DNA from: Mycobacteriaceae bacterium
GTDB lineage: Bacteria; Actinomycetota; Actinomycetes; Mycobacteriales; Mycobacteriaceae
Direction of reading: 5' to 3'
DNA length: 64,000 bases
NCBI GenBank assembly: GCA_028726465.1
Contig: JAQYQB010000004.1
Coordinates: 62,001 to 126,000 of the forward strand
Below the pieces are notes generated by a model. That model saw nothing but the letters and a program-made list of their open reading frames with translations. It made no database searches and had not been told where the DNA came from. Positions 63,117 through 64,000 of the stretch are shown here, one piece after another (within the stretch, counting starts at the first letter, position 1; each line of letters starts with the position of its first letter). A program made the position numbers and the translations under genes.

Positions 63117-64000
63117 ATGAACACAGAATTTGATCCAGACCGTTTAGAACGCACGCGGGCGTACTTCGGGGCGCGGGCGACGGGCATCGCCCTGCTGGAG
63201 GAAGTCCGCGGCGCGAGCGTCGACGACCTCGTGCAGCATGCCGGTGCCACGCGCGCCGGTGCCGAAGAGCTGCTGGGAGTGCGCGACCTCTTTTTCGGGG
63301 CCACCCGCTACCGTGGTCGCCAACGCCGGGCGCTAGCGTCTGCGCGCCGGATTGGCCACGACCTGGCGGTGCTGCTGGTGATCGCCTACCACGTGGGGCG
63401 GGCCCGCAAGCAGGACGACGCCTGGCGCATCTTCGAGGAACTTGCGGCCATTGCGGCGGACGAGGAGGCGATGGGGCGCATCGCTCGCCGCAAGGTGCGC
63501 GAGGCCAACCCCAGCCCAACCCGCACGCCCGGCGTCGAGCTGCGTCGCGGCAAGGACGGACTGTGGTCGTGGAAGATTACCGCGGACTCGGCGTTCATCG
63601 CGGACCTGCACGCCAACATCGACTCGGTCGACGACGCCCGCGCCGTCCTCTTAGGCGGCGGCGGGGCGGCCACACCGGCAATCACCAACGCGGTCATGGA
63701 CATCAGCGACTTCGGTCGCCTGCTTAACGATGCCTCCTCCGGCGCCGAAGACATCGCCGTCCAGCTGACCAACGGCGCCGTCGTCAGCGGCGCCGAGCTG
63801 GTGCGGCGCAAGCTCAGCGAATTCGGTTTCGTCGGCCTGGTCGACCCAGTGCGCGGGCCGGTGAACCTCTACCGCATCGAACGCTTTGCCTCCGACAAGC
63901 AGCGGCGCCTGGCGCTGATTGAAAACCCGGTCTGCGCCTGGCCGGACTGCCTGGTGGGCGGGGATGAATGCCAGGTACACCACATACAGGCCTGGGAGCG
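63117..64000 (+). CDS. HNH endonuclease domain protein, 3' end outside window
   Basis: The frame has at least 294 codons without a stop and is cut by the right edge. The start is ATG at 63117, with GGAGG only 1 base before it, so translation may be inefficient. The protein has a helical N-terminal part of DUF222-like style (EEVRGASVDDLVQHAGATRA), then a C-terminal HNH motif NPVCAWPDCLVGGDECQVHH, with the zinc cysteines and the first His pair. Such proteins are abundant in actinobacteria (13E12-type). Upstream lie the inverted DnaA boxes. Confidence 0.85.
   Translation, partial: MNTEFDPDRLERTRAYFGARATGIALLEEVRGASVDDLVQHAGATRAGAEELLGVRDLFFGATRYRGRQRRALASARRIGHDLAVLLVIAYHVGRARKQDDAWRIFEELAAIAADEEAMGRIARRKVREANPSPTRTPGVELRRGKDGLWSWKITADSAFIADLHANIDSVDDARAVLLGGGGAATPAITNAVMDISDFGRLLNDASSGAEDIAVQLTNGAVVSGAELVRRKLSEFGFVGLVDPVRGPVNLYRIERFASDKQRRLALIENPVCAWPDCLVGGDECQVHHIQAWE

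Overview
The window is high-GC chromosomal DNA from an actinobacterium, almost certainly a Corynebacterium or close relative. The clearest indicators are gene orders shared with Corynebacteriales: xseB/xseA/ispH/ychF; typA/lpqW/mshB/fdxC/dapC; and dapD/dapE/LOG/folP2/gpgS/DivIVA-like/DUF3117/glgA/glgC/O-methyltransferase/sigE/anti-sigma/tatB/mrp. These match the Mycobacterium tuberculosis orders around Rv1107c-Rv1112, Rv1165-Rv1178 and Rv1201c-Rv1229c (from memory, not searched). GTG/TTG starts, overlapping ATGA/GTGA junctions and mycothiol, PIM and trehalose/glycogen genes fit the same assignment. The species is not identified.

Layout. 1-9.9 kb: a partial gene, exonuclease VII, IspH, a DUF6542 protein, RmuC, an AI-2E-family exporter, YchF, pyroglutamyl peptidase, a Mug-type DNA glycosylase and a PfpI/DJ-1 protein. 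9.9-16 kb: GntR regulator, PRC-barrel/DUF2382 stress protein, MFS transporter, a tandem 72-bp repeat array, a DAACS symporter and a PIG-L deacetylase. 16-27.6 kb: a compact selenium block. It has a formate dehydrogenase (fdhA with an in-frame TGA and a SECIS-like hairpin, fdhB, NrfD-like fdhC), YedE broken by an in-frame TAG, a TusA-like protein, selD on the opposite strand, tRNA-Sec, selA and selB. Every gene needed to make and insert selenocysteine is here with a client enzyme. 27.6-35.2 kb: a hypothetical protein, a BCCT transporter, a ZIP metal transporter, a ClC channel, DUF808 and DUF402 proteins and a secreted protein. 35.7-43.5 kb: typA, lpqW, mshB, a small membrane protein, fdxC, dapC, an RluA-type pseudouridine synthase and GtrA. 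43.5-45.7 kb: more 72-bp repeats, a small membrane protein and a frameshifted DUF559 gene. 45.7-64 kb: two amino-acid permeases flanking dapD, then dapE through mrp, a lipoprotein, and a truncated HNH endonuclease gene preceded by two inverted perfect DnaA boxes.

Points most worth attention: (1) the complete selenocysteine cassette and the TGA that splits fdhA in naive annotation; (2) the amber codon in YedE, in the same operon direction as fdhABC and the TusA-like gene; (3) a family of seven dyad-symmetric repeats, six of exactly 72 bp, most of which carry an 18-codon reading frame on both strands; (4) the DnaA-box palindrome before the HNH gene. Start sites were chosen by eye from Shine-Dalgarno spacing. 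No database search or folding program was run.
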